Assembly (NCBI GenBank): GCA_965222345.1 | Contig: CBDCTS010000007.1 | Coordinates: 248,001 to 312,000, forward strand | Length of the DNA: 64,000 nt | Direction: 5' to 3' | Source: JADFGZ01 sp965222345 | Lineage (GTDB): Bacteria > Acidobacteriota > Terriglobia > 2-12-FULL-54-10 | Shown: positions 1-8,793 of the stretch, in pieces | Position numbering within the stretch: the first letter of the stretch is position 1 | How the letters are laid out: the number at the start of each line of letters is the position of its first letter | Made by a program: the position numbers and the translations under genes | The notes under the pieces: model-generated | Database searches by the model: none | Seen by the model: only the letters and a program-made list of their open reading frames with translations | Told to the model about the DNA's origin: nothing

Positions 1-1644
1 GTCATCGAGGGTGATCAGATTAAATCTCTCGGGAGGGAAGGTGAGGATTATCCCTCCGAAGCGGCCGTTGTGGACGTTGCGGGAAAGTTCATTATTCCCG
101 GGTTGATAGACTCCCATGTTCATTATGAGGAGTGGATGGGAGAACTGTATCTAAATCATGGCGTGACGGCAGTCATGGCAATGGCAAGCGGCGGTCGGGT
201 TCCGGAAGGGTTTAGCAAAATGAGAGTGGATGCGCAGCAGGCTGGGGTACGGACACCCAGGTTGTACACCTCACTCAGCCCACAAGTCAACACTTCGATG
301 ACGCGGGAACAGGTGCGTCGCAGCATCCAGGAATGGTTAAAGGGAAACCCGGATTTTGCCAGACTTCCTACCTATAACGACCGCTCCAAACAAGTGTACC
401 TCTGGGCAGCCGAGGAGCTTCACCGGGCCGGACTGCTGACTTTTGGGCACGCCGAGAATGCTCCTGAAGCTATTGTAGCGGGGCTGGACATCGTTGAACA
501 TATATGGGGATTTGTACAGGCCCAAATGTCTCCCCAGGAACTGGACGAATTCCAAAAGGGGAAATACTTGCACTGGGGTATTTTCTTGAAGGATTGGTCT
601 CGGCTGGATCAAATGATCCGGGATGCGGTCGACCGGGAAGCCTACATTAATCCTACTTTCCTCTATGAACTGGGTTCGCTAAGCCGCTGGGCAGCCAGAC
701 ACGAACTGGAAGACTATCGTTTGTATAGCAACCCAGACTTAATGGCCTATTATCCGAGAAACATTGCCGAGTCGCTCTTGCAAAAACACAGACAGATTCG
801 AAATTTTTCTCAGAAATATGGAGCCCTGGTTCTGATTTCCCGACTGGCCCCAGAGGAAGTGCAGGAATTCAGGCAAAGCTATCGGTTGGCGGGTGAGTTT
901 GTGAAGCGGTTCGTGCAAGCGGGGGGTAAGATTCAGGCGGGCACAGATGCCTCCTCTGGAGGGACTCCCGGCATCAGTCTTCATCAAGAGATGGATATGT
1001 TGGTGGAAGCGGGACTGACGCCGATGCAAGCGCTCCAGTCCGCAACCCTTTGGTCGGCTGAAATGCTTGCCGGGAAAGGCGGGGCTCTGGGCAGTCCGAA
1101 GGTAGGATTGATTGCCGAGGGAGCTTTTGCCGATTTGGTAATCCTTACAGCAAATCCGTTGGACGATATCGCCAACGCAAGGAAAATTGAGCGCGTGATG
1201 AAAGCAGGAGAGTTTATCGAATTTGGGTATGATCCTGCCTACTTCACGTTCACTCGCCCTCCGCGAAAGATCGCGTCGGCAACCCCCATTCCGGGGATAA
1301 GTGCCATTACCCCTCATACGGTGGTGGAAGGGAGTTCGGAGTTCGAAATGATTGTAGAGGGATCAGGTTTTATGGAAAACTCAGTCGTCCGGGTAAACGG
1401 CGTTTCCGTGTCCACTACGTTTCTCAACCCGCGCACGTTAAAGGTTAGGATTCCCGCGAATACAGTTGCGCAAGCCACACCGAACCCTTTCCGCTCGCCG
1501 GGCCCGGCGCAGATGACCGGTATTTACGGCGACCGAAGCGTGCCGATCACGGTTTACACTCCTCCTCCCGAGGGAGGAACATCCAACGCCATCCTGTTGC
1601 GAGTCAGAGCGAAGTGGTTGGGTATAGATAGCGTTGCCGAGTAA
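1..1644 (+). CDS. Amidohydrolase with C-terminal IPT/TIG-like domain (5' end outside window)
   Basis: Metal-dependent amidohydrolase of the imidazolonepropionase/prolidase-like group, probably secreted; substrate unknown. The frame is open from base 1, so the N-terminus lies before the window; a GTG at 70 is only the first internal start codon. The metal-binding HxH is visible in GLIDSHVH just after base 100. Further likely ligands are the histidines in FGHAEN and VEHIWG and the aspartate in AGTDASSGG. The usual amidohydrolase ending (FADLVILTANPLDD) is followed by about 95 extra residues starting near ISAITPHTVVEGS, with the alternating hydrophobic pattern and GSGF...VRVNG signature of an IPT/TIG immunoglobulin-like domain. 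Such a tail suggests an extracytoplasmic protein. The next gene is convergent. Family assignment is secure; the substrate is not predictable. Confidence 0.85.
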   Translation, partial: VIEGDQIKSLGREGEDYPSEAAVVDVAGKFIIPGLIDSHVHYEEWMGELYLNHGVTAVMAMASGGRVPEGFSKMRVDAQQAGVRTPRLYTSLSPQVNTSMTREQVRRSIQEWLKGNPDFARLPTYNDRSKQVYLWAAEELHRAGLLTFGHAENAPEAIVAGLDIVEHIWGFVQAQMSPQELDEFQKGKYLHWGIFLKDWSRLDQMIRDAVDREAYINPTFLYELGSLSRWAARHELEDYRLYSNPDLMAYYPRNIAESLLQKHRQIRNFSQKYGALVLISRLAPEEVQEFRQSYRLAGEFVKRFVQAGGKIQAGTDASSGGTPGISLHQEMDMLVEAGLTPMQALQSATLWSAEMLAGKGGALGSPKVGLIAEGAFADLVILTANPLDDIANARKIERVMKAGEFIEFGYDPAYFTFTRPPRKIASATPIPGISAITPHTVVEGSSEFEMIVEGSGFMENSVVRVNGVSVSTTFLNPRTLKVRIPANTVAQATPNPFRSPGPAQMTGIYGDRSVPITVYTPPPEGGTSNAILLRVRAKWLGIDSVAE

Positions 1645-2009
1645 GGAGGAACGCTAACTTGATTTCCCTCAAGGAAAGTTAGAAAACTATATCAAGCCCC
1701 CCGCGAAACAACCTTCGCGGCCCTGAAAAAGCCGGCTAGAGAGGATCTTTACACCGGAGCGCAGCTTATTGATCCCACATCCGTATCCAAACACATGGTT
1801 TAATATGGCCAGAAATGGCAGAAGCCTCTATTGATTCCTCAAAGATTTAGCAAGGCCTGACTTGTGGCCCTTTGGCACAAGGGACCGGAGTAAGGCGACC
1901 TCTGCCTTTTCGGAGGGTCAGTTTGCCGGCGGCGGCAAGTTTCTGCAAAGCCGACTTGCCAGCCATTGGCGCCGCACAGCGCTATCAGATTGAAGCTTTG
2001 CTCGCCCGA
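1645..2009. other. Convergent intergenic region with two hairpins
   Basis: No credible gene is seen here. Two inverted repeats follow the amidohydrolase stop: CTAACTT/AAGTTAG (1654-1660 and 1676-1682) and CCGCGAA/TTCGCGG (1701-1707 and 1714-1720). They lie between convergent genes and could terminate either transcript, although neither has a strong T tract. The rest of the stretch shows nothing recognisable. Confidence 0.4.
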
Positions 2010-2912
2010 CTAATGCTTGCGGATAAACTCGAGAACAGCCTGGTTGAAAATCTCCGGCTGCTCCCAGTAGGTGGAGTGTCCCGCATTAGGCACAATCAGA
2101 GATTCGGCATTTTTGATACGGGCCGTGTAAAAGCGTTGCAGCGGAGGCGGAGCGGAAAGGTCCGCGCCCCCTGCGATTAGCAGGGTCGGGGTCTCGATCC
2201 TCTCGAGAAGAGAGAACGTCAGGCGGTTCCGCAACGGCTGAGTAGCCAGTAGCGGCCCCTCCGGCCGGCTTCTGCTTTCGAACTCCATCCAGCGGCGAGT
2301 GCCCTCCGGGTTGGCCGCACGGTACAAAGGCCCTAACTCCCGGAACCAGCGAGGCAAGTCGGGGTACTGGGGCGGCCGAAGAGTGCTTACCAACTCCAGA
2401 AACTCTTCATCCTCTACTCTGCCGACGTTGTTGGCGATCACGAGGCTCCGCAGCCGCTGGTGAAACGACACGGCATAGTCCATAGCGACAGATCCACCAG
2501 CCGCCGTAGCCACCAAGTGAAAGCGGTCCACGCCCAGGTAGTCCATCAGGCGGTGCAGGTCGTCGGCGGCGGTGTCGGGCTGCTCACCCGAGGGGTCAAT
2601 CACAGAGCGGCCCCATCCCCGCCGATCGTAGGCGATGAAGCGGTATCCGGCCGCGGTGAATGCCGGAATTTGGTGCTCCCAGACCTCGCTGCTGCCGGAT
2701 GCCGCGTGCAGGAACACCACGGGCACTCCACTGCCGCCGGTGTCCTTGAACCAAACGCGGACGCCGGGAAGCTCCGCGTACGTCTCGCGGGCTGGAGCCG
2801 CGGCCGGCGCCTGACCGGGGACCTGCGCCGACGATGCGAAGGTGGTGAACACCCCGCTGCCAAAGATCACAAGAATTGACACAACGATCAGCCATTGATA
2901 GAACCGTTGCAC
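2010..2912 (-). CDS. Alpha/beta-hydrolase-fold protein lacking the nucleophile serine
   Basis: Membrane-anchored or secreted alpha/beta-hydrolase-like protein of 300 residues. An N-terminal hydrophobic segment (about residues 7-27) is followed by a linker rich in Ala and Pro and then the fold. The oxyanion-type HAASGS motif, the DRRGWGRS turn, the acid region (GGADLS) and the C-terminal catalytic-type His (NAGHST) are all present. The nucleophile elbow, usually G-x-S-x-G-G, reads A-T-A-A-G-G, so Ala137 occupies the serine position. Sequence known to be required for serine-hydrolase chemistry is therefore missing. It could be a pseudoenzyme, a binding protein, or use unusual chemistry. There is no frameshift or stop, so it does not look decayed. 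It is convergent with the upstream amidohydrolase gene. Confidence 0.85.
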   Translation of the reverse strand: MQRFYQWLIVVSILVIFGSGVFTTFASSAQVPGQAPAAAPARETYAELPGVRVWFKDTGGSGVPVVFLHAASGSSEVWEHQIPAFTAAGYRFIAYDRRGWGRSVIDPSGEQPDTAADDLHRLMDYLGVDRFHLVATAAGGSVAMDYAVSFHQRLRSLVIANNVGRVEDEEFLELVSTLRPPQYPDLPRWFRELGPLYRAANPEGTRRWMEFESRSRPEGPLLATQPLRNRLTFSLLERIETPTLLIAGGADLSAPPPLQRFYTARIKNAESLIVPNAGHSTYWEQPEIFNQAVLEFIRKH

Positions 2913-3160
2913 CTTGTCCTCCTACGCGGCCCCGTCATGCGCCAAGCATACTAGGAGCAGAACTGCTACTTTCGTGGGATAGCATTAGCAGCGGCTAACA
3001 TTCAGGGAAATCTTCTGGTGGGCCTTGATTTGACTTGTATCCAGCAAGGTCATTTTGGTGTTCCCACAAGCCACCTGCTCAGGCGCTGCCGACAATGACG
3101 GAATACTCCCGGCTGCGTAACAACAACTGGTTGGCGGAAGCACCGCAGCCGGCGGCAACC

Positions 3161-4246
3161 CTACTGCTCACCTATCCAGAACCATAGCGACACCGTCTTG
3201 GGTATCACCCGTTCCGTGCCTTGGTTGAACTCGTTGAGGTCCACATCGAAAGGGCGACCGATGTGGTTGCCGGCCAGATCCTCGAGCACCGTATCGACCA
3301 GGAGTTGATATTCGCCGGGTCGCCACGGCTCAGCCGGGATAAAGCGCCACTCGGTTTCGTTCCTTTCGACGGCGACAGAACCAGCAACGGGTCCTGCTGG
3401 CCCAGAGATATTGAGCACCCTCTGCAGCAGCGCCCAGTCCAGCGGTTCCGGAAAGCGAACAACCACGGCGTCTGCCGTGTGTGCCTCCGGAACAATGAGC
3501 CGCCAATTGCTGACATCGGGTGGAACGCGGTCGGAAGGAGCGACGCGGAACTGTTTACGGAACCCTTCCTGGAGGGGCACGCCTCGGGCATCTCGCCAGC
3601 CGCTGTCGATCACCAGGGTGTACTGTCTGCCCTCGATCAGCGGTGGTCCTGCCTCTTCGCGCGGCAGCAGACCCCGCTTGATTCGGCCCGGATCGAACAG
3701 GACTGTAAGCCGCCGGTTCTCCGGACCCCAAAGCTCTTGATCAATTTCTACAAATGGAAGCTCGACAGGGGAACCACTCTCGTCAAGCAGGTGGATCCGC
3801 TCCCAGGCCTCGCTGCGGGCCATTGAAGCGGAGAACTGAATATAAAGTTTCAACTGGTTGTCGGGGAGCACGTCCGTGGAGGGATAGACATGCTCCACAT
3901 AGGTTGAAGGCGAAGCGTTCGCCTTTTCCGTTTCGAATACGGCCTCCAGCGGAGGTCCATCCGGCATACGGAAAACCGCCCGAATGCGAACGCCGGGCAC
4001 GGGAGGGTAACGCGGGCTGAAAACCAAAACCTCATCCTCAACGGAGTAGGTTCCCAGCATGGGTGGCACGTCACCCTCTCCGGCATAGAGGGCGAAGATC
4101 GATGCCCACCCGTCCGGGGGTTCCTCAGAACCGGGGTTCCAACCGGCCACACTGTACCTTCCGGTACCCTGCTGGATGGAAACGTTTTCAACTGCCCCAG
4201 CCAGAGCGCCCGCCAAGAATGCAACCAGTATCCCTATGCCCAGCAC
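3161..4246 (-). CDS. Secreted protein with SbsA/Big-type Ig-like domains
   Basis: A 361-residue exported protein. The first 18 residues form a hydrophobic signal segment (LGIGILVAFLAGALAGA). The rest is beta-rich. Residues roughly 110-230 read like an SbsA-type Ig-like domain (VYPSTDVLPDNQLKLYIQFSAS, then YTLVIDSGWRDARG), and a second related domain follows (PPDVSNWRLIVPEAHTADAVVV...YQLLVDTVLEDLAGN). These domains are common in surface and periplasmic proteins and do not by themselves indicate catalysis. The start is GTG at 4246, chosen because AGGTGA lies 6 nt upstream. It follows the 4258-5367 gene by 11 nt, so the two are probably co-transcribed. Exact function is not recognised. Confidence 0.75.
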   Translation of the reverse strand: MLGIGILVAFLAGALAGAVENVSIQQGTGRYSVAGWNPGSEEPPDGWASIFALYAGEGDVPPMLGTYSVEDEVLVFSPRYPPVPGVRIRAVFRMPDGPPLEAVFETEKANASPSTYVEHVYPSTDVLPDNQLKLYIQFSASMARSEAWERIHLLDESGSPVELPFVEIDQELWGPENRRLTVLFDPGRIKRGLLPREEAGPPLIEGRQYTLVIDSGWRDARGVPLQEGFRKQFRVAPSDRVPPDVSNWRLIVPEAHTADAVVVRFPEPLDWALLQRVLNISGPAGPVAGSVAVERNETEWRFIPAEPWRPGEYQLLVDTVLEDLAGNHIGRPFDVDLNEFNQGTERVIPKTVSLWFWIGEQ

Positions 4247-4257
4247 GTGCTGTCACC

Positions 4258-5367
4258 TTAGGGCAGAGGCACCGTGCGGAGGTCCAGTGTGCCGCCGCCA
4301 TCGGTGAGGATCAGCGCGCTGTTCTCATCTAACTTGTCGAGCTGCTGGACGCCCTGAAGATTGGCAATCGTCTCATACGGCATGCCTTCCATGTCCTCTA
4401 CTTCCGAGGTAATCGCCTGAAACTTCTCCAGCCCTTTGGCCGCCAGCTTCATGACGCCACGGCTCGAGTTCGCCATCAAGAAGTACTCCTGTCCGCCTTT
4501 GCTGTAGGCGATCATGTCCAGCGGCCGGTTGCGGTTCCCGAGTTCGGCGATGGTGACACCTTGCACCTTGTGGCCTGACTTCAGCGCAGCAATGGGAATC
4601 TTTACCAGTGGCGTACATGTGTAGGCAGCCAGAATATAAGGCTCCCCAGCCAGTTGAAACGGCAGGAACGTCCGGATAGGGGAGTAGGTCTCAAAGCGGC
4701 CGTGGGAGCCGTGATATATCTCAATACCGGCACCCTTGTTCACCTCCTGGAAGGGGAATGAGATCGAACGGAAGCTGGAAGTGAACTCCTCATTGGAGAG
4801 ACCGGCCACAAACACTTTGCCTTCAACGTAGGCGAGGTCGGTGATGGTTGCCACTCGTAGTCCCCTTCCACGTGAGTCCTTCGCGTCCACAGCAGGGGCA
4901 TCCGTCAAGCTAGCGACGGAATGCTTGATATTATCGAGAGGCAGTTCCGTGATCGTGCCAGAGGCATTCACCCGAAGAATGACCGGAATGGCATCCGGAC
5001 CAAGACCGCGGGATACCGAGAGGTACACATTCTTGGATATAGGATTCACCACGGCATCATTCACCAGAATCTGGTCCGGGGTGGTGCCGAGTAACGCGGC
5101 AATCTTTTGATTGATGGCCTTGACATTCACCTTGGCGGCGGACTTCGCGGGAGTGCGGTCCCCGGTGTCAAGGGCAATGATGGAAGCACTCATGGAGTCG
5201 CCGACAAAGAGGATGGCTTCCGGACCAAACGCCATCTGCCCGGCGGACTTGATTCCGACTCTACCCGCGCTAAGACTATCCAAATTTGCACTGAACGCAA
5301 ATGGGCCTGAGAACGCCAAAACTACGGCCAGCCCAGTGACCACGATGGAAAATCTAATTATACCCAC
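4258..5367 (-). CDS. Secreted beta-propeller-like protein, function unknown
   Basis: A 369-residue protein with a clear signal peptide (GIIRFSIVVTGLAVVLAFSGPFAFSA). The body has repeated short blocks such as KSAGQMAFGPEAILFVGD and NPISKNVYLSVSRG, spaced as in NHL/YVTN-like propeller blades that place a Gly/Asp turn between strands. No catalytic motif is recognised. The GTG start at 5367 has a strong ribosome-binding site (AGGAGGT) 8-9 nt upstream. It is the first gene of a two-gene minus-strand unit with the Ig-like protein downstream, which suggests both act in the same extracytoplasmic structure. An IS1380 element begins about 130 bp upstream of the start and could affect its promoter. Confidence 0.7.
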   Translation of the reverse strand: MGIIRFSIVVTGLAVVLAFSGPFAFSANLDSLSAGRVGIKSAGQMAFGPEAILFVGDSMSASIIALDTGDRTPAKSAAKVNVKAINQKIAALLGTTPDQILVNDAVVNPISKNVYLSVSRGLGPDAIPVILRVNASGTITELPLDNIKHSVASLTDAPAVDAKDSRGRGLRVATITDLAYVEGKVFVAGLSNEEFTSSFRSISFPFQEVNKGAGIEIYHGSHGRFETYSPIRTFLPFQLAGEPYILAAYTCTPLVKIPIAALKSGHKVQGVTIAELGNRNRPLDMIAYSKGGQEYFLMANSSRGVMKLAAKGLEKFQAITSEVEDMEGMPYETIANLQGVQQLDKLDENSALILTDGGGTLDLRTVPLP

Positions 5368-5500
5368 TCGTTTTACCTCCTAAATTGTCAGGATTGGCCT
5401 GCCCCATACTATCACAACTTACTTTTGGGGTGAACTTTTGTACCGTCCCCTTTGTCCTGTAATAAGATGTTTAGCCACAAGTCCAGTTGCTTCTACTACA

Positions 5501-7158
5501 CCCGCATTTCCCGTTTGAAATCGTAGAAGCAACCCTCGACTAACCTCCAACATCAATATTGATGCGGGTTCCAGCATCAACATTGCATTCCGGAGGTGTA
5601 TACCTAATGGGTGAGAGCCAAAAACAGGCATTTCAACTGTCATTCAACCGGTTTTTGCGGGTTGCCTTTCAAGGATCGCGAGTGACATCCAACGGTGGGC
5701 TGATTCTGGTGCGAGAGCTGGACGAGCGATTGGGATTCGATGAACTCGTCGAACAGCACTTGACCGACTCTCGGGCAAACAATGCGCGGTTGTCTTTTGC
5801 GGACCTACTTCGACAGTCGGTCTACAGCCGTCTGGCTGGATACGAGGATGTGAACGATGCCGAGCGGCTATCTCAGGACCCGGCGTTGCGGCTGATCGGT
5901 TCGGAGAAGATTTGGGATCGAGGGGCGGCTCTGACTTCTCGGTTGCAGACCTTCGAGACGGAGATGCTGGCTGAGGAAGGGAACTTCGCAGGGCTGGCAC
6001 GGGTGAACCGGGAACTGATCGGCAGAGCAGAAGCAATCCATTCGCACTACCGAACTGTGCTGGACATGGATTCGACCGAGATTCCGGTCTACGGGGAGCA
6101 GGAGAATAGCGCCTACAACGGGCACTTCGAGTCCACCTGCTATCACCCCCTGCTGTTATTCAATCGAGACGGCGACTGTCTGGCTGCCAAATTGCGACCG
6201 GGCAACGTCCACAGCGCCGAGGAATGGGAAGAACTTCTCCTGCCGGAGATCGAGCGGCAGCAGAAGCGGGGCAAGGAGGTGGTATTTCGTGCCGACGCGG
6301 CCTTTGCGAAGCCGGAGATTTACGAGGCGTTGGAGAAGCGGGGTGTGAAGTATGCCATCCGCATCCCTTCCAACGAGAACCTCCAGCGGGACATCGAGGA
6401 GTTGCTGAAACGTCCGGTAGGAAGGCCGGGCCAGAAGCCGTTGGTGGAGTACAAGGGGTTTCTGTACCAAGCCGAGAGTTGGAAGACGGCCCGACGGGTG
6501 GTAGCCAAGGTAGAACATCATCCGGGGGAGTTGTTCCCGCGAGTGGGGTTCATTGTGACGAACCTGACGCTTCCGAGTCGAGCGGTGGTGCGGTTCTATA
6601 ATAAGCGAGGGACAGCAGAGCAGTGGATTAAGGAAGGCAAGCAGGCGGTGAAGATGACGCGGCTCAGTTGCCATCGGTTCCGGTCCAACGAGGTACGGCT
6701 GTGGCTGACCATCATTGCCTATAATCTGGGAAATCTGTGGCGGCGACTGGTGCTGCCACAGAGAATCGGGAACTGGTCCTTGACGAGCTTGCAGCAGCGG
6801 TTGGTGAAAACCGGAGGACGCCTGATTAAGCATGCCCGCTACTATTGGCTATTGCTGGCAGAGAGCCATCTGACTCGGCGGCTGTTTGCCAGCATGCTGG
6901 GGCGGATAAATGGGCTGTCGCTTCCGTCGGGATAGCCTAGCCTGCGGCACCCAATAAAATGATTCCGATATCCCCCGGGAATGGAGGGGTGTCTGAAAAA
7001 GCTGGTTCTGGAAGCCGAGGCGATGGGTTTTTGGGGACTCGGAAAGAGCGGCTGGAAGCCGCTGGCAGTATCTCGGAGAAAATATTGGGCTGGAAGTGCT
7101 CAGTTGAAGGCCAACGGGTTTATACTCACGAGTCGGAGGGCCAAAAAACTAATTCCGG
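5501..7158 (+). mobile_element. IS1380-family element, copy 1
   Basis: The stretch from about 5500 to 7160 is repeated at 54267-55927 with no difference that I can see, which defines the element. The exact ends are placed by the target duplication around the composite insertion at 51056-55931: left end CCCGCATTTCC or CCGCATTTCC, right end ...AATTCCGG. Terminal inverted repeats are weak (CCGCATTT against CCGGAATT). Upstream of the transposase are a 14-bp palindrome, CATCAATATTGATG (5551-5564), and a long-range pair CCCGCAT/ATGCGGG (5501-5507, 5562-5568), probably controlling expression. An AGCGGCT/AGCCGCT hairpin (7047-7063) follows the gene. No target duplication flanks this copy, and it has cut off the start of the downstream amidohydrolase. 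Confidence 0.8.
5607..6935 (+). CDS. IS1380-family transposase
   Basis: DDE transposase of 442 residues, which fits the IS1380 (DDE group 1) family. The catalytic acidic residues appear in DMDSTEIPVYG (first D), FRADAAFAKPEIYEAL (second D) and the family-typical RGTAEQWIKEGKQA (E). The ATG at 5607 is preferred to in-frame starts further upstream because GGAGGTG lies 9 nt before it. The protein is identical to that of the copy at 54374-55702 and clearly related to, but diverged from, the copy at 51167-52495. The frame is intact, so it may be active. Confidence in the family is high from the RGTAEQWIKEGK block. Confidence 0.92.
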   Translation: MGESQKQAFQLSFNRFLRVAFQGSRVTSNGGLILVRELDERLGFDELVEQHLTDSRANNARLSFADLLRQSVYSRLAGYEDVNDAERLSQDPALRLIGSEKIWDRGAALTSRLQTFETEMLAEEGNFAGLARVNRELIGRAEAIHSHYRTVLDMDSTEIPVYGEQENSAYNGHFESTCYHPLLLFNRDGDCLAAKLRPGNVHSAEEWEELLLPEIERQQKRGKEVVFRADAAFAKPEIYEALEKRGVKYAIRIPSNENLQRDIEELLKRPVGRPGQKPLVEYKGFLYQAESWKTARRVVAKVEHHPGELFPRVGFIVTNLTLPSRAVVRFYNKRGTAEQWIKEGKQAVKMTRLSCHRFRSNEVRLWLTIIAYNLGNLWRRLVLPQRIGNWSLTSLQQRLVKTGGRLIKHARYYWLLLAESHLTRRLFASMLGRINGLSLPSG

Positions 7159-8735
7159 TTATTACTCATGAACACCCGATGGACTGGGCCTTTCAGGAAC
7201 CCCGCGCCATGACTCACGTTTTTCCTGACGACAACGGACTTGTGATCCATCGGTGGATGCCCAACCTGCCTCCTAAGGAACAACTGGCGCGGTTTGACCC
7301 GATGATGCAAGAGATGCTGGCCAAGGCGAAGCCAGGGCAGTGGGTTTGGTTGAGCTTCAACTACGGACCAAACTATGAGCACGCGACAGAGATGGCGGCA
7401 CTGTTTGGCAGAAGCATCAGCAAGGCGTATCTGGATACGCTAGCCCCCGACACTCCGGTAAAAGTAAGGAACGGATTCATCACCTCTTTTGTGAACCAGA
7501 AAGCCATTGATGAGTTGGTATCGGTTCATCCAGACATGGATAACGAGGTTTTCTTAAGAACGGGTGGAGGCTTTAGCCGTCCGATGGAGCCGGATGCAAT
7601 GTTCAGAGGAAAGTTGCCGCTGCTGGCAGAAGTACTCAAGGCAGAACTGGAATGGTGGGCCAGCCACGGGATGGGTGCGTTCGCCTCCGGTCCCTATTCG
7701 TTCAGCACGCTGGCGGCATATCGATATTTGGATTCGAAAGGCGAGATGCCGGTCCGCTATGGCTGGGCATACCAGGGGCCTGCCTGGGACCTGGAGACCA
7801 TGCGGTATCTTTCCAGTGTGCTGGGCACCGGAACTGACCATATCTGGTTGATGGGCGCATTCGCCGGAGCGAATGGGGGGAATTGCAGCACAGCCCCTAT
7901 TCGAGAGGAATGGAAAACCAACCCTCTGGATATCCCCAACCGGAGAAAATGTGCCGGGAACCCCGATCCTCCGTGGAGCGAACGCACCGAAAATACGATC
8001 CGGGGCGGGATGCGTGTCGCGGGGATTCACGTCAGCGGCGACGTTTCCGTGGACAACCTCATGGACGCCATCGAGCAAGTCAGCAAAGAGGCGGGCATGA
8101 CGCTGGAGCAGATCCGGGCGAAACGGCACGCTTTCGACCACAGCTCAGGGGTTCCACGGCCCCAGCAAATTCCCCGTATCAAACATCTCGGCATGATGAC
8201 CAGTCTGAATAATAACCTGCTTTGGGAACCGCCGGGAGTCGTCCCGAACATGGCGGGCACGTCGATGTTTGCGCTGATCCACGGGGTGGAATATACAAGC
8301 TGGATCGCCCCCAGGAAAAGCTTGACGGAGGCGGGAGTGATGAACACATACGAAATCGACCGCCCCTTCGCGAATAAAATCTTCTTCTTTATCACTAAGG
8401 GAATGAACCGCTACAACGACCGAGACGGCAGGGTTTACGGCCCCGGCGAGCGGACCGACCGCATCATCCAGCTCAAGGCAATCACCCGCTGGGGTGCCCA
8501 TTATCTCCTCAAGGAGGACCTGATGGGCACTCTGGAGCCCGACAAGTTTGCGGACTTTATCATACTGGACAAAGACTTCCTGACGGTGCCGGAACAAGAG
8601 GTTCCCTCTATCAAGGTGCTGATGACCGTCGTCGGGGGCAAGACCATCCATCTGACCTCTGCGCTGGCCGGGGAAGCCGGAATGCAGCCGGTAGGCCCAT
8701 CCACATGGAACGAGAAGATTCCGGAGGGTTGGTAG
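7159..8735 (+). pseudogene. Amidohydrolase truncated at its 5' end by IS1380 copy 1
   Basis: The C-terminal part of an amidohydrolase that has lost its N-terminal metal-binding HxH region. Host sequence resumes at about 7159, directly after the IS right end (…VITHEHPMDW). The remainder keeps HVSGDVSVD, FDHSSG and the standard ending TLEPDKFADFIILDKDFLTVP. The frame is open leftwards into the IS (to about 6981), so a fusion protein with about 60 IS-derived residues is possible; ATG 7179 is the first host start codon. The missing 5' part is not to the left of the IS, where an unrelated divergent gene lies, so this junction was probably made by recombination between IS copies rather than simple insertion. 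Without the HxH it should not be catalytic. Confidence 0.8.
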
Positions 8736-8793
8736 TCCCAAAGGAATCCTGCAAGTTACTGAAGATTCCCTTTCCTGCATTTGCTCATTAGCG

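Noticed and set aside
6981..7160. 60-codon frame at the right end of IS1380 copy 1 read as the natural N-terminus of the amidohydrolase
   Set aside because: The same sequence occurs at the right end of copy 3 in front of a different gene, so it belongs to the IS.
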